Source: Segatella oulorum JCM 14966
GTDB taxonomy: Bacteria > Bacteroidota > Bacteroidia > Bacteroidales > Bacteroidaceae
NCBI RefSeq assembly: GCF_000613785.1
Contig: NZ_BAJQ01000013.1
Location: 1-54,790, forward strand
Reading direction: 5' to 3'
DNA: 54,790 nt
Made by a program: the position numbers and the translations under genes
Part shown: positions 23,700-32,894 of the stretch, in pieces
Layout of the letters: each line of letters starts with the position of its first letter
Numbering within the stretch: position 1 is the first letter of the stretch
Notes under the pieces: model-generated
The model's database searches: none
What the model was told of the DNA's origin: nothing
What the model saw: only the letters and a program-made list of their open reading frames with translations

Positions 23700-24946
23700 T
23701 TATTCCATTGCAGGATAGAGGAAATCGTTGTAAGGATATTTCTGTACATGCAATTCGCGCACACGGATGTAGAGTGTCTTACGGAAGGTTTCGATGTTGC
23801 ATTTGGTTTTTGCGCTGATGAAGAGACAATTATCATTGAGGCGCGCCATCCACGTGCGTTCCAACTCTTCTAAGGGGATATTTTCTTTCGTAGCCGGCGT
23901 GAGATCGTCTTTTTCTTTCTCAATCCAATGGTAATTGTCGATTTTATTGAAGATAATCATCGAGGGCTTGTCGCTGCAGCCGAGTTCCTTGAGGGTGTTA
24001 TCGACGACGCGTATCTGCTCTTCGAAGTCGGGATGCGAGATGTCTACACGTGCACCAGCAGGTCGGCCTCACGCACTTCATCCAACGTGCTTTTGAAAGA
24101 ATCGACCAAGTCGGTGGGCAGTTTTCGGATAAATCCCACGGTGTCGGCCAAAAGAAAGGGCAGATTGTCCACAACCACCTTACGCACGGTGGTATCGAGG
24201 GTGGCAAAGAGCTTGTTCTCGGCAAATACTTCGCTTTTCGCCAGCAAATTCATGATGGTGCTTTTGCCCACGTTGGTATACCCCACGAGGGCCACACGAA
24301 TCATACGTCCGCGGTTCTTTCGCTGGGTGGTTTTCTGCTTGTCAATCTCTTGCAGGCGCTGTTTCAGCAAGGTGATGCGCTGCAAAATGATGCGACGGTC
24401 CATCTCTAACTGGGTTTCGCCCGGTCCACGCAACCCTACCGAACCTTTTCCGCCGCCTGAACCAGAACCACCTCCTTGCCGCTCTAAGTGCGTCCAGAGT
24501 CGTTGCAACCGCGGCAGCATATAACGATATTGCGCCAATTCCACCTGAGTCTTGGCGTTGGCTGTTTGTGCACGCATCGCAAAAATGTCTAAAATGAGCG
24601 ATGTGCGGTCGAGTATCTTCACTTTCAGCTCGTTCTCGATGTTGCGTATCTGTTTCGCCGAGAGTTCGTCGTCGAAGATAACCATTCCGATAGGTTCCTC
24701 GTTGTCTTCGCACTGCTCAATGTATGCTTTGATTTCTTCGAGTTTTCCTTTGCCTACATAAGTCACAGCGCTCGGGCCATTCACCTTTTGTGTGAAGCGT
24801 TTCACTGTCACAGCACCTGCCGTGTCGGCGAGAAACTCCAATTCGTCGAGATATTCCTTGGTCTTAGCCTCGTTTTGTGTCTCCGTAATCAAGCCCACCA
24901 AGATTGCACTTTCGGCTTTAACTTCTGAAATAACAAATTCTTTCAT
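23700..24946 (-). CDS. hflX: GTPase HflX, frameshifted
   Basis: A ribosome-associated GTPase that splits stalled or heat-damaged 70S ribosomes. The intact part (from 24946) has the N-terminal HflX domain, a Gly-rich linker (QGGGSGSGGGKGSVGLRGPG) with GPGETQLEMDRR, and the G domain: VALVGYTNVGKST (P-loop) and LLADTVGFIRKLP (G3). It stops at 24044 after LLVHV. The G4 motif (IIFNKID) and the end continue in another frame to 23700. Restoring one C on the + strand near 24047 gives LVHVVDISHPDFEEQ, the family sequence, and a 415-residue protein. This is probably a sequence error. It is the first gene of its operon. Confidence 0.9.
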
Positions 24947-25147
24947 GCCTGTTCGTTCATTCGATAATTGAATGCAAATTTACGAAAATAGGCTGATAAA
25001 ATGGGGCGTTCTGTGCGTAAAAATCGAAACGTTTGCCATAGTTTGCAAGGTTGTTGGCAAGCGCATCTTGCAGGGGGATGAAACCACGGGGTAGATTTTA
25101 CAAAATGTAAAGGGGTACGTAAAAATGTGAAAGGAAAGCGTTAAAAA

Positions 25148-25180
25148 TTTGATTTATATCAATTATTTTACTTACCTTTG
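25148..25180 (+). promoter_or_regulatory. Consensus promoter of a candidate small RNA
   Basis: TTTG at 25148-25151, 21-base spacer, TACCTTTG at 25173-25180. Confidence 0.75.
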
Positions 25181-25185
25181 CGTCT

Positions 25186-25289
25186 GAAAAGGATAAAGAT
25201 TTCCAAAGCTACTACTACCTATAACGAAAGTAATCTATAATAGTAAATGAATACATGAGGATGTGCCAGCGATGGTGCATCTTTCTTTT
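25186..25289 (+). ncRNA. Candidate small RNA (about 100 nt)
   Basis: It starts at a good promoter and ends in a hairpin GATGTGCCA/TGGTGCATC (25260-25281, loop GCGA, two G-T pairs) followed by TTTCTTTT. No open frame of note lies inside. The part after the start (GCTACTACTACCTATAACG) resembles the same place in the unit at 18367 (GACTACTATCATTTAG). The next gene downstream (mrp) is on the opposite strand, so it is not a leader. Confidence 0.55.
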
Positions 25290-25423
25290 GTCTGCACTAT
25301 TGATATATTTGCTCAGCTTGAACAAACACTAAGAAAACTTTAAGAAACTTACTTACAACAGGGCAAACATCAAATCAACTTTAGTTGCACTATCATTGCG
25401 CAATAGTGCACAAATATAACATG

Positions 25424-25453
25424 AAAAAAGGAATTGCTTGTGACAATTCCTTT
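25424..25453 (-). terminator. Terminator of mrp
   Basis: A 10-bp stem (AAAGGAATTG at 25427-25436 with 25444-25453) and, on the minus strand, six T after it. It starts 26 bases beyond the mrp stop. Confidence 0.88.
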
Positions 25454-25478
25454 GCAGTCGATGGTTGTGCACTTACAG

Positions 25479-26582
25479 CTATTCTACGCCGACAATCTTT
25501 GTGGGTGCTTGCTCTTTGTTGCGGCGATTGACCACCGTGACCACCGATTGTGCCAAGCTCAGGAAAGCTTGTCCTGTGATACTGTCAGTCTTTGCAGCTA
25601 CCGGTTGGCCATCATCTCCTCCCTCACGAATGCTCTGCACGATGGGGATTTGTGCCAAAAGTGGCAGATGCATTGATTGCGCTAAGTCTTTGGCACCATC
25701 TTTTCCAAAGATGTAATATTTGTTATTGGGCAATTCGGCTGGGGTGAAATAGGCCATGTTTTCCACCAAACCGAGAATGGGCACGTTCACTTTGTCGTTG
25801 GTATACATGTCGATACCTTTGCGCGCATCAGCCAAAGCTACTTGCTGCGGTGTGCTCACGATGACAGCACCCGTGATAGCTAACGTCTGAAGCAAGGTGA
25901 GATGAATGTCACTTGTGCCGGGAGGTGTGTCGAGAATAAAGTAGTCGAGCGCACCCCAATCGGCATCCATGATGAGTTGTTTGAGCGCAGATGTAGCCAT
26001 ACCACCACGCCAAAGTGTAGCGGTGTCGGGATCAACAAAGAAGCCGATGCTGAGCAGTTTCACGCCATATTTCTCAACCGGTTCAATCAGCTGGCGCCCG
26101 TCTTTCTCAATCATATAGGGACGTTCATCTTCCACACCGAACATTTTCGGCATACTCGGACCGAAAATGTCGGTGTCTAATAAGCCTACCTTATAGCCCA
26201 ACTTGGCTAAGGCGATGGCCAGATTGGCCGAGACCGTACTTTTGCCCACGCCACCTTTGCCCGAGCTCACCGCAATGATATTCTTCACTTCGGGCAGCGC
26301 TTTGCCCACTTCAGGACGTGGTTGCGATTTAAATTCGGTGTGTATCTCCACCTGAACCTCCTTCCCAATGTGATAATGGATGGCTGCTTCGGCTGCTTTT
26401 AGCGTAGATTTGAGAAACGGATCTGTGTCGCGTGGGAATATCAGGGTGAATGCAACGTGCTGTCCATTGATATGAATATCGTCGGCAACAAGCATTTCGC
26501 TCTCGACAATACTTTTCTTGGTTCCGGGATAAATCACCGTTGCCAAGGTGTCCGTGATGAGTTTTGGATATAATGTTGTCAT
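25479..26582 (-). CDS. mrp: Mrp/NBP35-type P-loop Fe-S carrier
   Basis: A 367-residue ATPase (ApbC family) that carries or assembles Fe-S clusters. The N-terminal ~90 residues form the DUF59/MIP18-like domain. The deviant Walker A is VSSGKGGVGKSTVSANLA; Walker B-like DTDIFGPSMP and DTPPGTSDIH follow. The usual C-terminal CxxC that binds the bridging cluster is absent: the region reads ENMAYFTPAELPNNKYYIFG. I recall this replacement as common in Bacteroidetes Mrp proteins. A -7 element TACTTTTG on the minus strand (26634-26641) lies 52 bases upstream. Confidence 0.93.
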   Translation of the reverse strand: MTTLYPKLITDTLATVIYPGTKKSIVESEMLVADDIHINGQHVAFTLIFPRDTDPFLKSTLKAAEAAIHYHIGKEVQVEIHTEFKSQPRPEVGKALPEVKNIIAVSSGKGGVGKSTVSANLAIALAKLGYKVGLLDTDIFGPSMPKMFGVEDERPYMIEKDGRQLIEPVEKYGVKLLSIGFFVDPDTATLWRGGMATSALKQLIMDADWGALDYFILDTPPGTSDIHLTLLQTLAITGAVIVSTPQQVALADARKGIDMYTNDKVNVPILGLVENMAYFTPAELPNNKYYIFGKDGAKDLAQSMHLPLLAQIPIVQSIREGGDDGQPVAAKTDSITGQAFLSLAQSVVTVVNRRNKEQAPTKIVGVE

Positions 26583-26935
26583 CTCTTTACGTTGTTATTT
26601 ATATTTTTGTTATCGTTGAATGTTTTACGATTGCAAAAGTAGTGATAATTTTTGATATTGCCGAACGGCGTTCTTTGAAAACGAAAGCGCATGTTCTCAC
26701 GAGCATGCGCTTCTCTATAACTCAACTTTTAAGATTTTTATATGCGATTGTTTTCACAAACTCTCGCACAAACGACTAATTAAAACAAACCTCCATTCAT
26801 TGCTGAATGGATTTTATTTATGATGGGTGTCACCACCCAAACGATAAATTAATTGAAGAAAAAAAAGCGGTTATGAAAATTAACCGACCGCAAAGGTAGT
26901 ACTAAATTTTGAGCTTTGCAACAATTTCGTTAAAA
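26583..26935. other. Intergenic region between trmB and mrp with several hairpins
   Basis: From trmB towards mrp on the minus strand: the T-tract hairpin at 26859-26891 (listed); GGGTG/CACCC at 26825-26838; TCCATTCA/TGAATGGA at 26792-26811; AAGCGCATG/CATGCGCTT at 26685-26712; and TACTTTTG at 26634-26641, the mrp -7 element. TACCTTTG (26891-26898 minus) directly abuts the first hairpin and is probably coincidental. No gene was seen. Confidence 0.5.
26859..26891 (-). terminator. Terminator of trmB
   Basis: CGGTTA at 26881-26886 (read on the minus strand from TAACCG) pairs with TAACCG across a 7-base loop, followed by eight T on the minus strand. It lies 45 bases beyond the trmB stop. Confidence 0.75.
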
Positions 26936-27706
26936 TTATTTGCTTGTTTTCAGACTACTGCGCTTGGGGCGATGATAACTTCTATATTCGTCTAAAGGAA
27001 TTTCTATGTCGGGCTCGTGCAGGCTTATCGCATGCAAAAGTTGAAACTTGAGGTAGCGAATGTTGAGGCCTCGCTCCATCCACATCGCCTCGTAATAGGT
27101 TTGAATGGCAAGAATTTTCTGCGTCTCGACATCTAACCCTTTGGTGTGATACAAATCGGTTGTTGTGAAAAGTAGGGGTAGGTTGTTCATTCTCACCATA
27201 GCCTCGGTGTAGGTGTGGAGGAAGTTTGAATCGGTTTTGAGGTGCACAACTCCGCCGTCTTTTAAAAAATGACGGTATTTCTCCATGAAGAATGTGCTGC
27301 TAAGACGCTTGTGGGGGTTCTTCATTTGTGGGTCGCTGAAGGTCAACCACAGCTCGCTCACCTCATCTTGTGCAAAGAATCGGTCGATGATTTCGATGTT
27401 GGTGCGCAGGAAGGCCACGTTGGTCAACTGGCTTTCCAAAGCTTGTTTCGCACCCGTCCACATGCGTGCGCCCTTAATATCCACGCCAATGAAGTTCATC
27501 TCGGGGTAGCGTTTGGCCAGCTCCACCGTGTATTCACCTTTGCCACAACCCAATTCCAACACGATAGGGTGGTTGTTTTTAAAATACTGCTCATGCCATT
27601 TTCCCTTCATGGCAAACGGCACCTCGTCGACCACCGAGAAAGGATATTGAAACACATTGTCAAAGGTTTCCATCTCTCTGAACTTTTCTAACTTTCCTTT
27701 TCCCAT
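26936..27706 (-). CDS. trmB: tRNA (guanine-46-N7)-methyltransferase
   Basis: A 256-residue SAM-dependent enzyme that methylates G46 in the variable loop of tRNAs. The SAM motif is [16 protein letters not shown], followed by [13 protein letters not shown]. The catalytic/tRNA-binding signature [13 protein letters not shown] corresponds to the family's F-P-D-P-W-x-K-x-R-H-x-K-R; Trp is replaced by Gln and the first Pro by Ser, a form I recall from Bacteroidetes. The length is normal. A TACCTTTG -7 element lies at 27723-27730 on the minus strand, 17 bases upstream, with no clear -33 box. Confidence 0.94.
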   Translation of the reverse strand: MGKGKLEKFREMETFDNVFQYPFSVVDEVPFAMKGKWHEQYFKNNHPIVLELGCGKGEYTVELAKRYPEMNFIGVDIKGARMWTGAKQALESQLTNVAFLRTNIEIIDRFFAQDEVSELWLTFSDPQMKNPHKRLSSTFFMEKYRHFLKDGGVVHLKTDSNFLHTYTEAMVRMNNLPLLFTTTDLYHTKGLDVETQKILAIQTYYEAMWMERGLNIRYLKFQLLHAISLHEPDIEIPLDEYRSYHRPKRSSLKTSK

Positions 27707-27750
27707 ACGTTTATTTTGTGTGCAAAGGTAAATAATAAATCAAGATGGCG

Positions 27751-27791
27751 AAAGCCCCGCCCAATATTTGTGATGTTGAGCGAGGCTTTTT
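27751..27791 (-). terminator. Terminator of ilvE
   Basis: AAAGCCCCGC (27751-27760) pairs with GCGAGGCTTT (27780-27789) with one mismatch. It is downstream of the ilvE stop on the minus strand and could act in both directions. Confidence 0.65.
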
Positions 27792-27838
27792 GTGTAACGA
27801 TGGCATGCACGCATCGTTCTATATCCTTCATCGGCGCG

Positions 27839-28855
27839 TTATTCAATCACAACCGATGTCCAGTCGTGACGGTCTTCCACCGTCCCGTATTGAATACCGC
27901 GCAAGGTTTCATAGAGCTTGGTCGACCATGGACCGGGTTTGTCACCGAAAGCATACACCTTGCCGGTGTCTAAATCGTCTAAATGCGAGATGGGTGAAAT
28001 CACAGCCGCCGTGCCACAGGCCCCGGCTTCCTCAAAGCTTTCCAACTCTTCTTCGGGCACTGGACGATGTTCCACCTTCATACCTAAATCCTCTGCAATT
28101 TGCATCAAGCTCTTGTTGGTGATGGATGGCAAGATAGAGGTGCTCTTTGGTGTGATATAGGTGTTGTTCTTGATGCCAAAGAAGTTGGCCGCACCGCACT
28201 CATCCACATATTTCTTTTCTTTCGAATCCAAATAAAACTCGCTGGCATAGCCCTTACTATGGGCGATGGCATTGGCGCGCATGCTGGCTGCATAGTTGCC
28301 ACCCACCTTGAACGTGCCCATGCCTAAGGGTGCTGCACGGTCGTAGTCGCGGATGATGACATAGGGGTTGGCCGAAAAACCACCTTTGAAATAGGGGCCA
28401 ACGGGCGTGACGAAGATGAGAAACAGATAATCCTTAGCGGGATGAACGCCCACCTGCGGACTGACACCGATGAGCAAAGGACGCAGATAGAGCGTAGCAC
28501 CGCTCTCATACGTCGGGATGTGCTGTTGGTTGAGGCGCACCACCTTGCGTGCCATTTCCACAAATCGTTTGGTGGGCACCTGCGGCATCAGCGTGGCATC
28601 TGCCGTCCGTTGCAGGCGCGCAGCATTCTCCTCAACGCGGAAAAGGCGCACCTTTCCGTCGGGACAACGATAGGCTTTCAAACCCTCGAAAGCCTCCTGT
28701 CCGTAGTGAAGTGCCGTTGCCGCCATGTGCAATTTAATATATTCGTCGGAGCAAACCTCAATCTCTCCCCATTTTCCGTCGCGATAATAGCACCGCACGT
28801 TGTAGCTCGTTGGCCGATAGCCAAACCCTAATTTAGACCAATCCAACTCTTCCAT
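27839..28855 (-). CDS. ilvE: Branched-chain amino acid aminotransferase
   Basis: A 338-residue PLP enzyme of fold type IV performing the last step of valine, leucine and isoleucine synthesis. Lys183 in FKVGGNYAASM is the expected Schiff-base lysine. 'LHYGQEAFEGLKAYR' and DECGAANFFGI are family signatures, and the Gly-Thr-Ala motif near the C-terminus (EAGACGTAAVISP) binds the cofactor phosphate. The frame extends 23 codons upstream into AT-rich leader, but MEELDWSKLGFGYRPT at 28855 is the family start. TAATTTTG on the minus strand (28896-28903) is a probable -7 element. Confidence 0.95.
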   Translation of the reverse strand: MEELDWSKLGFGYRPTSYNVRCYYRDGKWGEIEVCSDEYIKLHMAATALHYGQEAFEGLKAYRCPDGKVRLFRVEENAARLQRTADATLMPQVPTKRFVEMARKVVRLNQQHIPTYESGATLYLRPLLIGVSPQVGVHPAKDYLFLIFVTPVGPYFKGGFSANPYVIIRDYDRAAPLGMGTFKVGGNYAASMRANAIAHSKGYASEFYLDSKEKKYVDECGAANFFGIKNNTYITPKSTSILPSITNKSLMQIAEDLGMKVEHRPVPEEELESFEEAGACGTAAVISPISHLDDLDTGKVYAFGDKPGPWSTKLYETLRGIQYGTVEDRHDWTSVVIE

Positions 28856-29277
28856 TGTCTTATATTTTAATGATTTTACATTTAATTTTCGCACAAAATT
28901 ACGAATAAAGCCTCTCTTTTGCAACTATTTCACGTATTATTTCAGCGGCGCGCCCACCTCCTGAAGCGATTCTGAAGCAATGGACAGGGGACTGTTTGCC
29001 GTGTCGAAACCTTGTGCCCACGCGCATTTCTCCCATCCTCCACAAGTCGCTTTTGCTGCATTCCACAGAAGGAAGCCACGCGTGTAAAGATGTTTCCGTT
29101 GTTTCAACGAGAAATAAAAATTCTCGTTGTTCTCGAGGTCACGACCAACGAGAAATAAAATTTTTTGATGTTTTCGGGGGGCGAGCACCCCAAGAAGCGT
29201 GTGTTTCGGGGCCTTTCTTTGCGACGGAGCATGCGCATGCCGGCACGCCTCCACCTTTTCCGGTCGCGTTGTGCCCG
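28856..29277. other. Intergenic region between xseB and ilvE with repeated arms
   Basis: CAACGAGAA at 29105-29113, its complement TTCTCGTTG at 29121-29129, and CAACGAGAA again at 29146-29154. The 15-base string CAACGAGAAATAAAA is present twice, 41 bases apart. The middle arm can pair with either outer arm. ilvE's -7 element lies at 28896-28903. No gene is supported; the frames over this region have no family features. Confidence 0.6.
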
Positions 29278-29469
29278 CTATTCGTTGAGAAGCTTCCGAA
29301 TTTCCTGGTCGGTCTTTGTCAGCTTGCCTTTGCACAGTTTAATGAGCTGTTGCGCCTTTTTCAGTTCTTCGCTCATGGTGTCGAGGTCGAGCTCGTTGTT
29401 CTCCATGCGCGCAACAATCTGCTCTAAAGTGGCCATTGCCTCTTCGTATTTCAAATCTTTTCTAACCAT
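29278..29469 (-). CDS. xseB: Exodeoxyribonuclease VII small subunit
   Basis: A 63-residue helical protein that binds the large subunit XseA to form the single-strand-specific exonuclease VII. KYEEAMATLEQIVARMENNE followed by LDLDTM is the family signature, and ACKKGQ-like 'AQQLIKLCKGKL' closes the second helix. The length is normal. It begins 4 bases after the xseA stop, last gene of the porQ operon. Confidence 0.94.
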   Translation of the reverse strand: MVRKDLKYEEAMATLEQIVARMENNELDLDTMSEELKKAQQLIKLCKGKLTKTDQEIRKLLNE

Positions 29470-29473
29470 TGTT

Positions 29474-30766
29474 CTATTGTATGATGGATGTTATTTTTCC
29501 GTTCGCTAATTTTGTTTCAATCTCATCGCCGGCTTTCAGTTGCCGGACATCCTTCACCACTTTGCCCTTGCAGAGCGTTATGCTGTAACCGCGTTGCAAC
29601 AGGCGTTGCGGATTGAGTGCTTCGAGCCGCTGTTGCAGCAGTTGCAGCCGATAGTTCTCTTTCGTCATCTGCTGCAAAAGGGTGGGGCTAAGCTGTTTTT
29701 CGATGAGCGATAGCCGATGACGCTCGCGTGAAAGTTTGTCGTTGAGTGACGCTGTGATGTTGGCAAGATGGTGCTCAATGCGTTGTTCTTGGCGCGTTTT
29801 CACCAACGAAAAGAGCACCGGAATTTTCTCGCTCATGCGCACCAGACGTGCTTGTTCCAACTCGTTTCGGTGGCGCACGGCGGCAATCAGTTCGGCTTGC
29901 GCGTCTAAAAGGCGTTCTAAAACGAGGTTCAGGTGGTCGATGAGCAAGGCTGCTGCAGCCGTGGGCGTCTTCACTTTCGTGTGGGCCACCATGTCAACAA
30001 TCGACTCATCTCTGTCGTGTCCGATGCCAGTGATGATGGGAATGGGGAAGTTGGCCACATTCTCGGCCAGCCGAAGGGTGTCGAAACCGCTCAAATCGCT
30101 CGTTGCTCCGCCCCCACGAATGATGACCACTGCGTCGAACTTTTCGATGTTTTCGTTGATGCTGTTGAGCGCGCCGATGACGCTTTCCTCCACGCCTTCG
30201 CCTTGCATCACCGCTGGGAACAGACGAGTGTAGAACTTCAGTTGTTGCGGATTGTCGGCCAGCTGGTGGCAGAAGTCGCCATATCCCGCTGCATTTTCGC
30301 TCGAGATGACCGCGATGCGTTGTGCAAACTGGGGCAAGACAAGCTCTTTTTGCAGTTCGAAAACGCCCTCCCTTTTGAGCGTGTCGATAATCTCTTGCCG
30401 TTTACGAGCCATGTCACCCATCGTAAATTCGGGATTGATGTCGGTCACAATCCACGCAAAACCATAGGCTTCGTGGAAGTCGGCATAGACCTTGAGCAAT
30501 ACTTTCATGCCCGGTTTGAGCCCCTCTTGCGTCACCTTTGCAAACTTCTCGCGCAGCAAGGACCATTTGTTCTTCCAGCATTTTGCCGACGCCTTGGCCA
30601 CGGGGGTGTTGCTAAACAGCTCTTTTTGTATCAGCTCCATGTAGCAATGGCCGCGCACTTCGTGCACCTCAGAAAGCTCGGCTTCTACCCAATATTCTTC
30701 CGAAAGCGTGGACGAAATCACTTCTCTGACGAGGTTATTGAGTTCAAAAAGGGTGACGGTCTTCAT
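29474..30766 (-). CDS. xseA: Exodeoxyribonuclease VII large subunit
   Basis: A 430-residue catalytic subunit that cuts single-stranded DNA from both ends in repair. An N-terminal OB-fold (residues ~5-100, EYWVEAELSEVHEVRGHCYM) is followed by the nuclease domain: VVIIRGGGATSDLSGFD, then ITGIGHDRDESIVDMVAH and VKTPTAAAALLIDHL. A long coiled coil (~290-390) and a C-terminal QRLLQRGYSIT follow, all as in the family. Its start overlaps the subtilase stop by 4 bases, so the genes are co-translated. Confidence 0.95.
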   Translation of the reverse strand: MKTVTLFELNNLVREVISSTLSEEYWVEAELSEVHEVRGHCYMELIQKELFSNTPVAKASAKCWKNKWSLLREKFAKVTQEGLKPGMKVLLKVYADFHEAYGFAWIVTDINPEFTMGDMARKRQEIIDTLKREGVFELQKELVLPQFAQRIAVISSENAAGYGDFCHQLADNPQQLKFYTRLFPAVMQGEGVEESVIGALNSINENIEKFDAVVIIRGGGATSDLSGFDTLRLAENVANFPIPIITGIGHDRDESIVDMVAHTKVKTPTAAAALLIDHLNLVLERLLDAQAELIAAVRHRNELEQARLVRMSEKIPVLFSLVKTRQEQRIEHHLANITASLNDKLSRERHRLSLIEKQLSPTLLQQMTKENYRLQLLQQRLEALNPQRLLQRGYSITLCKGKVVKDVRQLKAGDEIETKLANGKITSIIQ

Positions 30767-32171
30767 GGTTTTGCGTTGTTATAAGCGTTCCAAAAATTGG
30801 GAATGCCATAGCCATAAATGTTGTTGGGCTGTGCAAAGTTGCTGCTGTTGGCAATCACTAAATCGATTAATTCCCGTGCCGTTTTTTGGGGAAAGGCTTG
30901 CCACAGACAAGCCATCAGCCCCGCAACTAAGGGCGAGGAGAACGACGTTCCCATCTCGTCAATAATGGTTCCGCGCCCCGAAACCACCGTCGTTGGACTG
31001 CCATAAGCCATCACGTCGGGTTTCACGCGCCCATCTTCCGTGGGGCCAATCGCGCTGAAGGCGGCATTCACACCCGATGGCATGATGGCTCCAACGGTGA
31101 GGATATGCTTGGCATCGGCAGGGAAATTAATCTTTTTCCACGTCCCCATTCCGTCGTTTCCGGCACTGCTTACGAGTATCATTCCTTTGTTTGCAATCAT
31201 CGAAGCCGTATGCGAAATGAGGGTCTTTTCGCCGTCCATGTCGCTGTATTTGTGATTGGTTGAGGCGTCATCGAAGTCGTGATAGCCCAACGATGAGTTG
31301 ATGATGTCTGCGCCAATCGAGTCGGCATATTCCACCGCTTCGGCCAAAAGTCTTCCTCGGCAAGGCTCTCCGACTGCCTGTCTTCACAGCGAATAAGGGC
31401 GTAAGAGGCTTCGGGTGCGGTGCCAATGAAGATGCCATTGGCATCCATAGCCATGGTTGAAAGCACCATTGTGCCGTGGTCGCTCTCGGCAAAGATGTTT
31501 TTCGATGGCGGGAAGACGCAATCGTGTTGGGCGGCAATCTTGATTTGTTGCAGGCAGGGAATGCGGTCGACATTCATAAATCCCGCATCCAACACGGCAA
31601 TCAGCTTACCTTTTCCACGATAGCCCACCTTGTGTAACAGTGTGCCGTTGAGTGCTGCAATCTGCGCTTTCCCTAAGCCATAGGGCTCGGTAGAAGACAG
31701 CGTGTCCCAACGATTGAATTCTTTTCTGAAGTTTATGCGTTCGCTGGCGTTGATGGAATCGGGTGAGGAAAACACCTGAAGAATACTTTTTACAAACGGA
31801 AACTGCAACAGGTTGTAGGCTTTTCCCACGTCGTTACATTTCACCAAGAGCGTGTTGTTCCATTTGCTTTTTCCCACCACTTGCACCGATTTCAGGGCGC
31901 GCACCGCAGCCAGATATTTCGCATTGATGGGCCAATCGGTGGAGTCGATGGGCAAATGCTGTTGTTTTCGGCGTTCAAGGGCACGCTTCGATAGAAACAA
32001 GGCAGGGTTGTTTCTGAGGTTTGCAGGCGTACTCTTATCTTTCAAGGTCACCCGAAACAAATAGCATTTCCCACCCGGATAGGCTATTTTCTCTGTACGA
32101 TTGATGCCGGCCAAGGCCGTTAGTGCACAAAGAAGTAGCGCGATGGTGCAGAAAATGGATCGTCGTTTCAT
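30763..32171 (-). CDS. S8 family serine peptidase (subtilase), frameshifted
   Basis: A secreted subtilisin-like protease. It has a signal peptide (MKRRSIFCTIALLLCALTALA) and a propeptide-like N-terminus. The triad is Asp in LIAVLDAGFM, His in ESDHGTMVLSTMA and Ser in GTSFSSPLVAGL; the oxyanion Asn is in SSAGNDG. The N-terminal part shifts frame at 31346-31349: four A on the + strand where five restore EEDFLAEAVEYADSIGADII and a 469-residue protein. No type IX C-terminal domain is visible. It lies 13 bases after cmk (ATG 32177 is an alternative start) and overlaps xseA. The substrate is unknown. Confidence 0.85.
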
Positions 32172-32184
32172 GTGCATACGCTGT

Positions 32185-32894
32185 TTATACGGGTGTGCAA
32201 TCCATCGTTCCAACAACCTTTTCTACCTGCTCCAACAGCCATTTGTTTTGCGCTTCAATGCTCATGTGGCTGTTGTCGAGCACCAACGCATCGTCTGCTT
32301 GCCGCAAAGGGCTCACTTCGCGGTGGCTATCCATATAGTCGCGCTCCTCCACATTCTTTAATATGGCATTGAAATCAGCGGGCATTCCTTTGGCTTTCAG
32401 CTCATCAAAGCGGCGTTGAGCACGCACCTCTGCCGACGCTTTGACGAAGATTTTCAGTTCGGCTTGTGGGAAAACGGTGGTACCGATGTCGCGACCATCC
32501 ATCACAATACCTTTCATTTTGCCCATGGCCTGCTGCTGTTTTACCAACGCTTCGCGCACGAAATCGATGGACGCAATGTGGCTCACTTGCTGGCTGACGG
32601 CCAAGGTTCGAATGTCGTTCTCCACGCATTCGTTATTTAAATAGGTGTCGGGGCGCCCGTGGTTTCATTTATTTTGAAGCTGATGTGAATGGCTTTCATG
32701 TGTTTTGCCAATGCGGTTTCGTCCACCGTTCCCGTCTCGCTGATGAGTCGATGGCGCATGGCATAGAGCGTGACCGCACGATACATCGCACCCGTGTCGA
32801 CATAGATATAGTCCAATTTGCGCGCTAACGCCTTGGCCATGGTACTCTTTCCGCACGATGAAAAACCATCAATCGCAATAATAATTTTCTTCAT
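32185..32894 (-). CDS. cmk: Cytidylate kinase, frameshifted
   Basis: It phosphorylates CMP and dCMP. The P-loop [19 protein letters not shown] and [13 protein letters not shown] are in the first frame; [20 protein letters not shown] and [14 protein letters not shown] are in the second. Adding one G on the + strand near 32655 restores [19 protein letters not shown] and a 236-residue protein of standard length. The enzyme is usually essential in bacteria, which argues for a sequence error. Its ATG at 32894 overlaps the porQ stop (ATGA). The porQ-cmk pair is conserved in this phylum. Confidence 0.92.

Larger units (their letters stand above)
24947..25478. other. Intergenic region between hflX and mrp
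   Basis: CAAATTTA at 24975-24982 reads as TAAATTTG on the minus strand, a possible hflX -7 element. The centre holds the candidate small RNA at 25148-25289. A hairpin TGCACTAT/ATAGTGCA lies at 25386-25410 and the mrp terminator at 25424-25453. No protein gene was seen. Confidence 0.5.

Noticed and set aside
26859..26898. Third small-RNA unit (minus-strand TACCTTTG followed by a T-tract hairpin)
   Set aside because: The start would fall inside the stem, leaving about 30 bases; a trmB terminator explains it better.
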